Below, one piece after another: positions 42,841-51,566 of a DNA stretch of 64,000 bases. The DNA comes from Alsobacter sp046349155. GTDB lineage: Bacteria; Pseudomonadota; Alphaproteobacteria; Rhizobiales; Beijerinckiaceae. Below the pieces are notes generated by a model. The model did not search any database. It saw nothing but the letters and a program-made list of their open reading frames with translations, and was not told where the DNA came from. The position numbers and the translations under genes are program-made. Each line of letters starts with the position of its first letter. The first letter of the stretch is position 1. The stretch lies in assembly GCA_046349155.1 (NCBI GenBank), contig JAXMCW010000001.1, positions 806,001 through 870,000 on the forward strand, read 5' to 3'.

Positions 42841-42907
42841 TGTCCCCTCCCGGGCAGTATGGGATGAATGTCGCAAGTGGGTCGGCTACCGGCCACGCCA
42901 GCCGCCG

Positions 42908-42942
42908 TGGCCAGGCTTCGCCTCGCAGCAGAAGCCCGGCCA
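42908..42942 (-). promoter_or_regulatory. Intercistronic hairpin after the binding-protein gene
   Basis: TGGCCAGGCTTC (42908-42919) and GAAGCCCGGCCA (42931-42942) pair at 11 of 12 positions over an 11-base loop, starting 13 bases past the binding-protein stop. There is no U-tract. As in the operon at 20.9 kb, it probably stabilises the binding-protein message or partly stops transcription before the dehydrogenase gene. Confidence 0.6.
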
Positions 42943-42955
42943 CGCACAGGCGCGC

Positions 42956-43885
42956 CTACTTGAACTTGGAGAGATTGTCCTTGGTGGCGACGTCGGTGCC
43001 GGTGTCAACGAAAGCCGGCACCTTCTGGCCCCGCAGCGAGTCGACGAGTGTCTTCACCCCGAGCTCGCCGATCTTGGCGGGGAACTGCACCACGGTTGCG
43101 GCCTGGGTTCCCTTCTGGATCGCGGCGAACTCGTCGCCGAGGCCGTCGAAGCCGACCACGATGATCTTGCCTGCCGGAATCTTCGCGTTGTCGATAGCCT
43201 GGATCGCCCCGAGAGCGGGGGCTCCGCAGGCCGAGTAGATGGCGACGAGATCGGGATTGGCGGTGAGGAGATCCTCGGCGCCGGACGTTCCCAGCTCTTG
43301 CTGGCACTTGGTGGTGACACGCCCGGCCACCTTCACCTTGGTGTCTCCCAGGCCCTCCATCATGCCCTTGATCCGCGCGTCGAGCGCAGGCACGCCCGGC
43401 ACGCCCTCGAGGAGGGCCACCTTGTCGCCGGGCTTCAGGTGCTTGGACAGCCACTGGCCCGCGAGTTGCCCGCCCTTGAGATTGTCGGTCGCCACGACGG
43501 AGGTCTTGCCCTTCCAGTCCGGCAGGTCGTTGTCCATCAGGACGACTTTGACGCCGGCCTGCACGGCCTTGTCGAGGGCCGGGATGACGGAGGCGTCGAT
43601 CGGGGTGATCGCGATACCCTTGACGCCCTGGGTCACCATGGACTCGATGATCGCGATCTCGCCCTGCGCATCCGTGGCCGACTTGGCCTGGCCGAAGACG
43701 ATCTGGATCCCGGGGTTGGCGGCGGCGTAAGCCTTGCCACCGTTCTCGAGGACCGCGAAGAACTCCGCCGGGAACTTGGTGACGAAGCCGATCTTGACGT
43801 CCTCTGCCCTTGCGGGTCCGTGGAAGACGCTCCCAAGCAGCCATCCCGCGACACCGAGGGATGCGAGAAGACGAGACGTGCGCAT
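42956..43885 (-). CDS. Ribose-type ABC transporter substrate-binding protein
   Basis: A 309-residue periplasmic binding protein with a Sec signal peptide (cleavage after PARA, about residue 27) and a mature N-terminus EDVKIGFVTKFPAEFF. The pattern GIAITPIDASVIPALDKAV and the hinge region VVLMDNDLP are typical of the sugar-binding peripla_BP_4 family. The ATG has GGGAGGAAG upstream. It belongs to the importer operon of permease, ATPase, binding protein and dehydrogenase under the facing GntR regulator. Confidence 0.94.
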   Translation of the reverse strand: MRTSRLLASLGVAGWLLGSVFHGPARAEDVKIGFVTKFPAEFFAVLENGGKAYAAANPGIQIVFGQAKSATDAQGEIAIIESMVTQGVKGIAITPIDASVIPALDKAVQAGVKVVLMDNDLPDWKGKTSVVATDNLKGGQLAGQWLSKHLKPGDKVALLEGVPGVPALDARIKGMMEGLGDTKVKVAGRVTTKCQQELGTSGAEDLLTANPDLVAIYSACGAPALGAIQAIDNAKIPAGKIIVVGFDGLGDEFAAIQKGTQAATVVQFPAKIGELGVKTLVDSLRGQKVPAFVDTGTDVATKDNLSKFK

Positions 43886-43950
43886 GTGCTTCCTCCCTGA
43901 GTTTTGATCGACGGCTTTTTCAGTCGGCCCCCGTCGACGGCCGCATTGCG

Positions 43951-44724
43951 TCAGCCGCCCACGATCAGCGAGACGATCTCTTGCCGCGTCGCTGGTGTCG
44001 GCCTGACCTCTCCGACCGTCCGACCGCGCCGCATCACCACGGCGCGATCGGCGAAGTCGATCACCTGTTCCATGTTGTGGGTGATGAGGATCACCGCCCG
44101 CCCTTCGTCACGCAGGCGTTCCACGAGGCTCATCACCTGACGCGCCTCGCGCAGCCCGAGAGCCGCCGTCGGCTCGTCGAGGATGACGACCTTCCGCGCG
44201 AAAGCAGCCGCCCGGGCCACCGCCACGGCCTGGCGCTGTCCGCCTGACATCAGCCCCACATGCGCGTCGAAGCGGGGGAGGCTCACCTTAAGCCGTTCGA
44301 GCACCTCCCGCGTGGCCTGGTCCATCCGGTCCTGGCGCAGGAACCGGAGACCGACGGGAAGCCATGACGGCGCGGCCTCTTCCCGGCCCGCATAGAAGTT
44401 GGCGCTCGCGTTGAGATTGTCGAAGAGAGCCAGGTCCTGGTAGACGGTCTCGATCCCCGTGCGCCGCGCGTCCGCTGGTGCATGGAACTGCTCGACGACG
44501 CCGTCGATGGCGATCGTTCCCGAATCCAGGCGATGCACGCCGCTCAGGCATTTCACGAGGGTCGACTTGCCGGCTCCGTTGTCCCCCAGGAGCGCGAGGA
44601 CTTCGCCGCCGTGGACGGAGAGGCTGACGTCGTCGAGCGCGAGCACCGCGCCGAACCGCTTCGTGGCTCCTCTGACAGAGAGGGCGGGTAACGCCGCCGT
44701 CCCGTGGGTCGCCAGCGCGCTCAT
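43951..44724 (-). CDS. Ribose-type ABC transporter ATP-binding protein (single ATPase domain)
   Basis: The 257-residue protein starts at the ATG at 44724, overlapping the permease stop by four bases. Walker A GDNGAGKS is at residues 47-54, followed by signature MSGGQRQ and Walker B VVILDEPTAALG. Unlike the usual RbsA type there is only one ATPase domain, as in the FrcA-like short form, so the active transporter should use two copies. It energises the permease at 44721-45773. Confidence 0.94.
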   Translation of the reverse strand: MSALATHGTAALPALSVRGATKRFGAVLALDDVSLSVHGGEVLALLGDNGAGKSTLVKCLSGVHRLDSGTIAIDGVVEQFHAPADARRTGIETVYQDLALFDNLNASANFYAGREEAAPSWLPVGLRFLRQDRMDQATREVLERLKVSLPRFDAHVGLMSGGQRQAVAVARAAAFARKVVILDEPTAALGLREARQVMSLVERLRDEGRAVILITHNMEQVIDFADRAVVMRRGRTVGEVRPTPATRQEIVSLIVGG

Positions 44725-45773
44725 GCCAGGGCCGCCTGGTGAACACGGAACCGCTCTTCCAGCCGCGCGCGGATCACGTCCGCCTCGACGGCCAGTACGA
44801 TGACGATTCCGATCACGATGAGCTGGAAGAAGATGTCGACGTTGAGAAGATTCAGCGCATTGCGCAGGACGCCGATCATGATGGCGCCGATGAGCGCATG
44901 CCCGACATGGCCGCGCCCACCCAGGAAGCTGGCCCCGCCGATGATGACGGCCGCAATGGAGTCGAGTTCCGCAAGGTCGCCGAACAGGCCCGAGCCTGCA
45001 TTGGTCCGGCCCGACACGATGATCGCTCCGACGCCGGCCAGGAAGCCTGAGATCACATAGGCGGAGACGAGCACCCAGCGCACCGGGATGCCGGCGCGCA
45101 ACGCCGCCTCGGGCTGCCCGCCCACCGCGTAAAGCCAGCGCCCCCACACCATTCTTCGGGCCATGACGGCGAGCAACGTCGCCACGGTCGCGACGAGGAT
45201 CGCCGAAACCGGAAGCCAGCCGATCGTCTCGTGTCCAAGGAACCGCACGGCCGCGGGCATGCCCGAGACGGCCTGTCCTCCAGACAACTCGAAGGCAAGG
45301 CCCTTGCAGATGCTGAGCGTGGCCAGCGTGATGATGAAGGGATGGGGCAGCTTGCCGAAGACGTACACCGCCCCGTTGACGAAGCCGACGAGCGTCCCGA
45401 CAGCGAGCATCGCCAGGATGACGAGGACGGAGGAAGGCTCGACCCGGAAGAGCAGCGCCCCGACCACGGAGCACAGGGCGAGGTTCGAGCCGACCGACAG
45501 GTCAATGCCCCGCGTGAGGATCACGAGGTGCTGGCCAAGGGACAGCGTCGCGATGACGGCCGTCTGTGCCAGCACGTTCCCCAGGTTGCGCGGCGTGAGG
45601 AAATAGGGCGAGAGCAGGCTCATGGCCGCCATGAGCGCCAAGAGAACCAGCGCCGGCCCGATCCGAAGCACGCGCAGCGCCACGGAGAGAAGGCGGAGCC
45701 TGGCCTCGGCCGACTGCCGGGGTCCCTGCGGCCACGCGAGTTCGTTTCCCCGATCGGAATCGGTGACGCTCAT
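44721..45773 (-). CDS. Ribose-type ABC transporter permease (RbsC/FrcC-like)
   Basis: The 350-residue permease starts at the ATG at 45773, with GGGAGGTGG just upstream; the longer frame to 45848 runs through the operator region and is rejected. RGIDLSVGSNLAL near residue 88 and the GGQPEAALRAGIPVRW loop near residue 210 are family hallmarks, with IIGGASFLGGRGH near residue 280. It is the first gene of the operon and the only permease, so the channel is probably a homodimer. Confidence 0.94.
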   Translation of the reverse strand: MSVTDSDRGNELAWPQGPRQSAEARLRLLSVALRVLRIGPALVLLALMAAMSLLSPYFLTPRNLGNVLAQTAVIATLSLGQHLVILTRGIDLSVGSNLALCSVVGALLFRVEPSSVLVILAMLAVGTLVGFVNGAVYVFGKLPHPFIITLATLSICKGLAFELSGGQAVSGMPAAVRFLGHETIGWLPVSAILVATVATLLAVMARRMVWGRWLYAVGGQPEAALRAGIPVRWVLVSAYVISGFLAGVGAIIVSGRTNAGSGLFGDLAELDSIAAVIIGGASFLGGRGHVGHALIGAIMIGVLRNALNLLNVDIFFQLIVIGIVIVLAVEADVIRARLEERFRVHQAALA

Positions 45774-45831
45774 TCCACCTCCCTGGACGATGCACCGGCA
45801 CTTGTTCTGGACGATTTGCTGCCGGTGTCTG

Positions 45832-45882
45832 TTGCAGATAAAAACCAAGTTCAGGGAGTTTCAATTTGTTTTTTATCGGCAA
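45832..45882. promoter_or_regulatory. Inverted pair of 17-base operator sites in the GntR-importer divergent region
   Basis: TTGCAGATAAAAACCAA (45832-45848, plus strand) and TTGCCGATAAAAAACAA (45866-45882, minus strand) match at 15 of 17 positions and face each other with centres 34 bases apart, about three helical turns. A partial third copy (AGATAAAGAACA) follows at 45891-45902, just before the regulator gene. The sites stand out as AT-rich in a GC-rich genome and very likely bind the adjacent GntR protein. Confidence 0.7.
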
Positions 45883-45914
45883 AGTGGCAGAGATAAAGAA
45901 CAGGGACGCTCGGG

Positions 45915-46802
45915 ATGAAGCACGACACGGTCTACAAGCGGAGCTTCAACGAGGCTCTCGAGGTCCTTAAGTCGCTGGCCCAGGGCGAGCCGCTGCCGTC
46001 GGAGAACGGTCTCGCGCAGCGCCTGTCAGTGAGCCGGACGACCGTGCGCAAGATCCTTGCAGAACTCGCCACGCGAGGGTTTGTGGAACACGGGGCCGAC
46101 CACCTGCGCCTGGTGCGCAAGCCGAAGCCGTCAGATGCGTTCCCGACGACGGAGACGACGCAGACCGCCGATCGCGTGGAACGTCTCTTCCTCGAATGGA
46201 TGCTGCATGGCGACCTGCGACCCGGCGACGGGATCAGCGGCCTGGACCTCGCCCGCCAGTTCGGCGCCTCGCCGGGAGCGATCCGCGAATACCTCAACCG
46301 GTTCGCACGTTTCGGGCTGATCGAGCGCAGGCCGAATGCGAGCTGGGTCTTCCGGGGCTTCACGCAAGATTTTGCGCTGGAGCTCTTCCAGGTCAGGGAG
46401 TTGTTCGAGACGACATCCGTGCAGGCTTTCGCTTCTCTGCCCAGCGAAGCCAAGGAGTGGACGCTCCTGCTCGCGCTGAAGAGGGAACATGAGCAGTTGC
46501 TGGACGAAATCGATGAGCGCTTCCGCGACTTCTCGGACCTCGACGACCGGTTTCACCGCCTTCTCAGCAGCGCATCCCGGAACCGTTTCTTCACGGACTT
46601 TCAGGACGTCATCTCCCTGATCTTCCACTACCACTACCAGTGGAACAAGATCGACGAGCGCGAGCGCAACGAGGCCGCGGCGCGTGAGCATCTCGTCATC
46701 GTGCAGGCCTTGTTCGGGAGAGACGCCGCAGCCATCGACGCCGCCTGCCGCGCTCACCTGTCCACAGCCCGCCGAACGCTACTCTCGTCCCTTATCCAGT
46801 AG
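45915..46802 (+). CDS. GntR-family regulator with two winged-helix segments and an FCD domain
   Basis: The 295-residue protein has a first winged helix-turn-helix at about residues 8-70 (PLPSENGLAQRLSVSRTTV), a second at about residues 85-150 (GLDLARQFGASPGAIREYL then LIERRPN) and a C-terminal FCD ligand domain (about 155-290). The FCD domain has the metal-binding pattern: Asp/His in DLDDRFHRLL and His in REHLVIV and RAHLSTARR. Ordinary FadR-type proteins have one HTH and about 230-250 residues, so the extra HTH is unusual. It is divergent from the ribose-type importer operon and should repress it by binding the inverted sites at 45832-45882. Confidence 0.92.
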   Translation: MKHDTVYKRSFNEALEVLKSLAQGEPLPSENGLAQRLSVSRTTVRKILAELATRGFVEHGADHLRLVRKPKPSDAFPTTETTQTADRVERLFLEWMLHGDLRPGDGISGLDLARQFGASPGAIREYLNRFARFGLIERRPNASWVFRGFTQDFALELFQVRELFETTSVQAFASLPSEAKEWTLLLALKREHEQLLDEIDERFRDFSDLDDRFHRLLSSASRNRFFTDFQDVISLIFHYHYQWNKIDERERNEAAAREHLVIVQALFGRDAAAIDAACRAHLSTARRTLLSSLIQ

Positions 46803-47099
46803 CGCAGATCGTGGAGGGCGTAGCTCGCTCGGCCATGCGGGCCTGTACGGCGCAGGGTTTGAGGCCGCTCTCCGTGAAGACGCAGCGGACGCTGTCCATG
46901 CCACACGGCTGCACCCGGCGAGCGCATCAATCTTGGCCTTCGGCTTTGGCTTGGGACTACTCGAACGTGAGCCGATGATCTTCACGCGAAGGCCAGCCGG
47001 GCTTCCTGCTCCTGCTATTCACCTCTTGAAGACGTCGCGCCTTGGGGCAAGAGCCCCGCCTCAGCTTGCGCAGCTCGGCGAAAGGTCGGCGGCTTCTGG
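46803..47099. other. Gap after the GntR gene, no gene seen
   Basis: About 300 bases between the GntR stop and the arsH remnant. The open frames here lack start signals and family pattern. Part of it could be the eroded 3' end of arsH, whose recognisable sequence stops near 47150, but I see nothing definite. Confidence 0.5.
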
Positions 47100-47402
47100 T
47101 CACGCCCGCCCTGGCTCACGGTCTCCCCGCGCCACGCTCGCGAGTTTGGATCGCGCCCATACCCAACCCTCGGCAAGCGGGATCCAGTCGATCTGCGCCC
47201 TCGCGACGCCGGTCGTGGATCCATGCCGCGCCCGAACCGGCGGAGGATGCGCGCGGCCTGCTGCGAGGAGGGCCGGCCGAGGGGGCGGGCCGGAGAGCAG
47301 CACGATGCCGGGCGGATGCGTCGCCCCGTCGGCCGGCGGGAGCCGGGCGAGATCGGTTGCGGGGAGCAGCTCCCCGCGCAGGTAGGGCAAGTCGTCTGTC
47401 AT
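47100..47402 (-). pseudogene. arsH: arsH remnant (NADPH-dependent FMN reductase), internally deleted
   Basis: The N-terminus is ArsH-like (DLPYLRGELLPATDLARL, then THPPGIVLLSG), but the frame then jumps to RHGSTTGVARAQIDWIPL, which in intact ArsH lies some 60 residues later and is followed by a long conserved domain that is missing here. A further ArsH piece, AARILRRFG, is readable in another frame near 47240-47270. Full ArsH is about 230-250 residues, so this 100-residue frame is a broken gene with deletions and a frameshift. It follows arsC in the same direction, an order common in ars operons. Confidence 0.75.
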
Positions 47403-47441
47403 CGTTCGCTGGTGCAGAGCGCAGCAAGGGGCGGGCGTTCT

Positions 47442-47864
47442 CTACGCCACCCGGCGGCCCTGCGCATCGATCAGCGGCGAGCCGTCTTCCTTGGCGAAGG
47501 GACCGGGCGGCCAGCGTTCCAGGATGTCGAGCACCATCTCGCTGGGCCGGCACAGGCGGACGCCCTTCGCGGTGCAGACGATGGGCCGGTTGACGAGCAC
47601 GGGGTGCTCCAGCATGGCGTCCAGAAGCGTGTCGTCCGGCACCGACGGTTCGAGCAGGCCGAGCTCCGCCGCGGGCGACTTCGTTTCGCGCAGGGCAGTG
47701 CGCGGCGTCAGGCCGGCGGCGGCAAAGAGGCCGAGGAGCTGCGGGCGCGTCCAGCCCGTCCTGAGGTACTCGACGACCTTCGGCCGGTAGCCCGCCGCCT
47801 CGATGATGGCCAGCACGTTGCGCGAGGTACCGCACTGGGGGTTGTGGTGGATGACGACGTCCAT
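47442..47864 (-). CDS. arsC: Arsenate reductase, glutaredoxin-dependent type
   Basis: A 140-residue protein of the glutaredoxin-coupled (plasmid R773-type) ArsC family. Cys11 in HHNPQCGTSRN is the catalytic cysteine. Anion-binding arginines are in PRTALRETKS and LVNRPIV, and GVRLCRP lies near residue 103. It reduces arsenate to arsenite in the cytoplasm. The frame is complete with a good ribosome binding site. Its usual partners, an arsenite efflux pump and ArsR, are absent from the window, and its neighbours are remnants, so the gene may be the last survivor of a lost ars operon. Confidence 0.95.
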   Translation of the reverse strand: MDVVIHHNPQCGTSRNVLAIIEAAGYRPKVVEYLRTGWTRPQLLGLFAAAGLTPRTALRETKSPAAELGLLEPSVPDDTLLDAMLEHPVLVNRPIVCTAKGVRLCRPSEMVLDILERWPPGPFAKEDGSPLIDAQGRRVA

Positions 47865-47904
47865 GGCTCCGCTCCCCTGAGCGCATTGTCAACCGCGGGT
47901 CCTG

Positions 47905-48057
47905 TTCGCGTCGTCTTGGCATAACGGCGATGACCAGGCCAGTGAGGACCAGGCAGACGCCGCCGACGAACAAGGGTCCGATCGGATCGCCGAAGAGAAT
48001 GGCCGCGGCGGCGATGCCGACGAGAGCCTGCAGATACTGGACGCTCGCCGCAATCCC
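47905..48057 (-). pseudogene. C-terminal fragment of an EamA/DMT-family transporter
   Basis: Read on the minus strand this stretch gives IAASVQYLQALVGIAAAAIL followed by FGDPIGPLFVGG and two further hydrophobic runs, the last two helices of a drug/metabolite transporter. No start lies upstream and the preceding helices (about 240 residues) are missing. The frame also runs past the normal end. It is a remnant, not a gene. Confidence 0.65.
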
Positions 48058-48173
48058 GGCCTGCGCGCGGCCGTCCAGAGTGCGGCGGGGGTAACGTGGA
48101 CGGGCCGGGTCGTCATCTCCCATGTTCGCGGTGGAGACTGCGTCGTGGATCGCTTAGCCCTACAACCTGCCGG

Positions 48174-49145
48174 TCATCGCAGAGTTTGCCACGCGGGAGC
48201 CAATCCATCGATGCTCAGCTCTAGTGCGAGAGACAGGCGATCACCCGGCGCGAGGGTCGGCGAACGACCGGACCGGCCGCCCTCCTGTCTTTCGCTCGTG
48301 CAAGGCTCGAGAGACAGAACACCGACCCGTGGCCGGAGATCGTGCCACGTCTGGAAGTAGCGCAGGCTTTCCGACGTGTAGGACAACCTGAACGTCAGCC
48401 CCGCATGCCCTTCGCTTGGAGTCTCGACGAGGCAAGTGGCGACGTGTCCCTCGCCAGACGGCCGGCACTCCGGCAACAGGCTGGCGCCAGCGTCAGGAAA
48501 GGCCAAAGGGCCGATGATCGGCTCGCCGGCCAATGACACCGTGGTCCCTGCGCCGACGGCCGGAAATCCGAGATTGAGATGATAGAGGACGGCGCAAGCC
48601 GAGGGCTCTGGCCCGATGTTCTCGACCGTGTCCTCGATCCGCAGGCTGCGTCCACCGACGGGGGCCGTGATCCGTCGTCGCAGCCGCAGGGCTTCGCCGC
48701 CATAGCGCGCCTGCACCACCTCGCCTTCGCAGTAGAGATGAGGTTGCGGCCCCTCCCAGTTCTCCCCGTATGCGAGGAGCCGTCCCGGCGTAAAGGGCAG
48801 GCGCCCGTGCAGGGGCTGCCCGCCATGGGGCTGGCGGACATGGTCCAGGCCGCAGGTCACCAGAAGGCCGGAGAAGCCGCGGTTGAACCCCGTCCCGCCA
48901 TCCGATTCCGGTTCGAGCTGGGCCGGGTGGGCAAAGCCCGACGGGCTCTGCCATGCCATCGGGCACCCCATGTACCAGAGGGGACCGATGTCGAACGAGC
49001 GGTCGGCAAGGACCCAGAAGTCCACGCCGCCCCCGGTTGAGAACGCCAGGGTGCGCAGGCCGCGCTCCGTCCCGTCGTCGAGGACGATGCGCCTCACGCT
49101 CGCGAGTTGCCGGAGATCGCCGACCTGGTCACGCCATCCGCTCAT
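48174..49145 (-). CDS. DUF4432 family protein (aldose 1-epimerase-like)
   Basis: The 323-residue protein starts at the ATG at 49145, overlapping the sulfatase stop by four bases. It has the galactose-mutarotase-like beta-sandwich pattern: VLADRSFDIGPLWYMG near residue 45, then a conserved LLVTCGLDHVRQPHGG near residue 93 that contains the His typical of DUF4432, and RRRITAPVGG in the middle. It should catalyse anomer or related interconversion of a sugar. Being the last gene of the sulfatase operon, it probably acts on the desulfated sugar. Confidence 0.88.
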   Translation of the reverse strand: MSGWRDQVGDLRQLASVRRIVLDDGTERGLRTLAFSTGGGVDFWVLADRSFDIGPLWYMGCPMAWQSPSGFAHPAQLEPESDGGTGFNRGFSGLLVTCGLDHVRQPHGGQPLHGRLPFTPGRLLAYGENWEGPQPHLYCEGEVVQARYGGEALRLRRRITAPVGGRSLRIEDTVENIGPEPSACAVLYHLNLGFPAVGAGTTVSLAGEPIIGPLAFPDAGASLLPECRPSGEGHVATCLVETPSEGHAGLTFRLSYTSESLRYFQTWHDLRPRVGVLSLEPCTSERQEGGRSGRSPTLAPGDRLSLALELSIDGLAPAWQTLR

Positions 49146-50686
49146 GCCGCATGCAGCCCGTCGTCGCCTGGCTTTGGTGGGGTCAGGCCGAGCCGCACAA
49201 AAGCCTCCGGCGGGGCCTGGTTGGCCGCCATGAGCTGCGCCATCCAGGTTCGCAGGCGCTGCTCCACGGCAGGGTCCCTCGCCGGCGTCGCCTGTCCGGG
49301 ATCCGTCGCGAGATCGTAGAGACGCGTGTCGTCCTCGAGCAGCGCGCCGGGCCCATAGACGTTGTACATCGGAGACCGCTCGATGACCGGGACCTTCAGC
49401 AGCTTGGCGCCCTTTGTGAAGGGGAAGGAATCGCTCAGGGAGGCCTGCGAGAGCTCCTCGACGGAGAACGGCTCGAAGATGTGCGTGGGCATCAGCGTGT
49501 ACTGGTAGATCTCCTGCGTCCGCAGGTCGGGCGGGTAAAGATGGTAGGTGTATCGCCCGTCGGCGATGTTCACCGCGCCCCCGAAGTAACCGAACAGCAC
49601 CGCGTCGCGCCCGGCCCTGCCTTCGGCGATGTCGAACAGGGAAAGCCCTTCCATCTCCGGCGCGCGTGGCGCCGAGAAGAGATCGAGGAAGGTCGGCGCA
49701 AGGTCGGTCGACTGGGTGAGCGCGGCCGAACGCCTGCCCGCGCGGGATGGGGCGCGTGGATCGTGGACGAAGAGCGGGATGCGCGCGATCTCCTCGTAGA
49801 TGTTCATCCGGTTCTTGGCCCAGAAGTCGTGCTCGCCGAGCAGGAAGCCGTGGTCCGTCGTGACGACGAGGGCGGTATCCTTCCACAGGTCATGTCGGTC
49901 GAAGTAGTCGAGGAGCTGGCCCATCAGGAAATCGCACATCGACACGATGGCGTAGTAGTTCGCGCGCAGCTCCTCGCATTCCGCCGGCAGTTCGTCGACG
50001 CGGCCGTAGCGCGGCCAGTCCCTGATCGGCCCCTGCCACCCCGTGTCGAAGGGCTGCTTGAATCGCGCGGGGGCGTGGAAGGGTTCGTGCGGATCGAAAG
50101 TCTCGACCTGCAGCAGCCAGTCGTCGGCATCCCTGTTGCGGTCCAGGAAGTCGAAGCCGTGAGCGAAGCACTGGACCGACGGGAAATCCTTTTCCTCCTT
50201 GATGAACTCGCGATTGATGATGTTCTGCGAGAAGTATTCGCGCCTTGCTGTGGTGAACTGGCGCGCGTGGTACATCTCGCGCAGCCGATCCCAGTGCGGC
50301 TTCACCATGGCCTTCCAGGGATCGCCCTCCTGGCCCCTGACGAACTCGTAGGAATCGTAGCGGTTGTGGTAGGTCGCCCCGCCATCTTCCCAATAATGGA
50401 AGTGGTCCGTGATGAGGTGGCTGTACACTCCCGCCTTGTGCAGGATCTCCGGAAAGGCGTTGTCGAAGGGCTCGAGCGGTCCCCAGCTGCGGTGCAGAAA
50501 GGTGAGGCGCCCGGTCAGCATGTCCCTGCGCGCGGGCATGCAGGGCAGGCTGCCGACATAGTGCGCATCGAACGTCAGGGCTCGCTTCGCCAGCCGGTCA
50601 AAGTTGGGCGTGGGGATCCGGGCGCCGCCATAGGCGCCGAGCATATGGCGGTTGAGGCTATCGAACAGGACGAATACGGCCTTCAT
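49142..50686 (-). CDS. Type I sulfatase (alkaline-phosphatase superfamily)
   Basis: A 514-residue hydrolase with the formylglycine signature LPCMPARRDMLTGR, in which Cys49 is the residue converted to formylglycine. Metal ligands include Asp9 in VLFDSLNR and the Asp/His of TTDHGFLLGEHD near residue 283. No signal peptide is visible, so the enzyme is probably cytoplasmic and acts on an imported sulfate ester. A formylglycine-generating enzyme is not encoded in the window. It lies 46 bases after the permease gene in an operon with an importer and a sugar epimerase. Confidence 0.93.
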   Translation of the reverse strand: MKAVFVLFDSLNRHMLGAYGGARIPTPNFDRLAKRALTFDAHYVGSLPCMPARRDMLTGRLTFLHRSWGPLEPFDNAFPEILHKAGVYSHLITDHFHYWEDGGATYHNRYDSYEFVRGQEGDPWKAMVKPHWDRLREMYHARQFTTARREYFSQNIINREFIKEEKDFPSVQCFAHGFDFLDRNRDADDWLLQVETFDPHEPFHAPARFKQPFDTGWQGPIRDWPRYGRVDELPAECEELRANYYAIVSMCDFLMGQLLDYFDRHDLWKDTALVVTTDHGFLLGEHDFWAKNRMNIYEEIARIPLFVHDPRAPSRAGRRSAALTQSTDLAPTFLDLFSAPRAPEMEGLSLFDIAEGRAGRDAVLFGYFGGAVNIADGRYTYHLYPPDLRTQEIYQYTLMPTHIFEPFSVEELSQASLSDSFPFTKGAKLLKVPVIERSPMYNVYGPGALLEDDTRLYDLATDPGQATPARDPAVEQRLRTWMAQLMAANQAPPEAFVRLGLTPPKPGDDGLHAA

Positions 50687-50732
50687 GGAGTGATCCTTCC
50701 AACGCGGAGTTCAGGCGCAAGCCCTTCGCGGG

Positions 50733-51566
50733 TCACTTGACCGCGCCCTGGGTGAGGCCCTTGACGATGAAGCGCTGGCCGACGAGCAGCAGCAGGAGAG
50801 CGGGAATGACGGAGAGGGCCGCGCTCGCGGCCATCTGCGTGTACTGGATCTCGAAGTCCTGCGCGAACTTCGCAATGGCGACCGGCACGGTGGCCGTCTG
50901 CTTCATCGTGAGGTTGAGGGAGACGGCGAATTCGTTCCAGCTGAAGACGAAGACGAGGATGCCCGTCGCCGCGAGCCCCGGCGCAACGAGAGGAAGCACG
51001 ACCTTCCACAGCAGCACCGGCGTCGAGGCGCCGTCGATCCGGGCCGCCTCCTCAAGCTCCCGCGGCACCTCGCGGACGAAGACGCTCATCAGGAAGAGAG
51101 CCATGGGAAGGTTCAGCGCCGTGTGAGCCAGGATCACCCCGGTGAACGTGTTGTCGAGGCCCACGCTGCGGGCCATGGTGAACCAGGCTCCCGCAAGGGC
51201 TACAGGCGGGATCATGTTGAAGACCATGGCCCAGCCGAAGAACACGGCCGGCACCCAGCGCGCCCAGCGCATGCGCTGCAGGGACCAGGCGCCGAGCGTG
51301 GCGGCGGCAAGGCACAGGATGGTGCTCGCCAATCCGATCACCATCGAGTTCCTGTAGTTGAGGAGGAACGTCGACGTCTTGGAGAACAGCACCTCGCGGA
51401 AATTGTCGAGGTTGGGCGTGAACAGGAACTCCCCGACGAGCAGCGAGATCTGCGTGCGGAAGCCCGCCGCGATCACCCAGGCGACGGGAACGAGGACGCC
51501 GGCGGCGCAGAGCGCCAACGCGACGTGCGCGCCGATCCTGCGCGATCCCACGATCCCCTGGCTCAT
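50733..51566 (-). CDS. Carbohydrate ABC transporter permease (MalG/UgpE-like)
   Basis: A 277-residue permease with about six membrane segments and the cytoplasmic EAA loop EEAARIDGASTPVLLWKVVL near residue 180. The ATG at 51566 overlaps the MalF-like permease stop by four bases. It is the second membrane subunit of the importer. Confidence 0.94.
   Translation of the reverse strand: MSQGIVGSRRIGAHVALALCAAGVLVPVAWVIAAGFRTQISLLVGEFLFTPNLDNFREVLFSKTSTFLLNYRNSMVIGLASTILCLAAATLGAWSLQRMRWARWVPAVFFGWAMVFNMIPPVALAGAWFTMARSVGLDNTFTGVILAHTALNLPMALFLMSVFVREVPRELEEAARIDGASTPVLLWKVVLPLVAPGLAATGILVFVFSWNEFAVSLNLTMKQTATVPVAIAKFAQDFEIQYTQMAASAALSVIPALLLLLVGQRFIVKGLTQGAVK

Noticed and set aside
45774..45848. 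Longer permease start at 45848
   Set aside because: The extra 25 codons run through the operator site, and a GGGAGGTGG lies right before the ATG at 45773.
46684..47385. Plus-strand 233-codon open frame after the GntR gene
   Set aside because: It begins inside the GntR gene in another frame, and runs antisense to the arsH remnant without family features.
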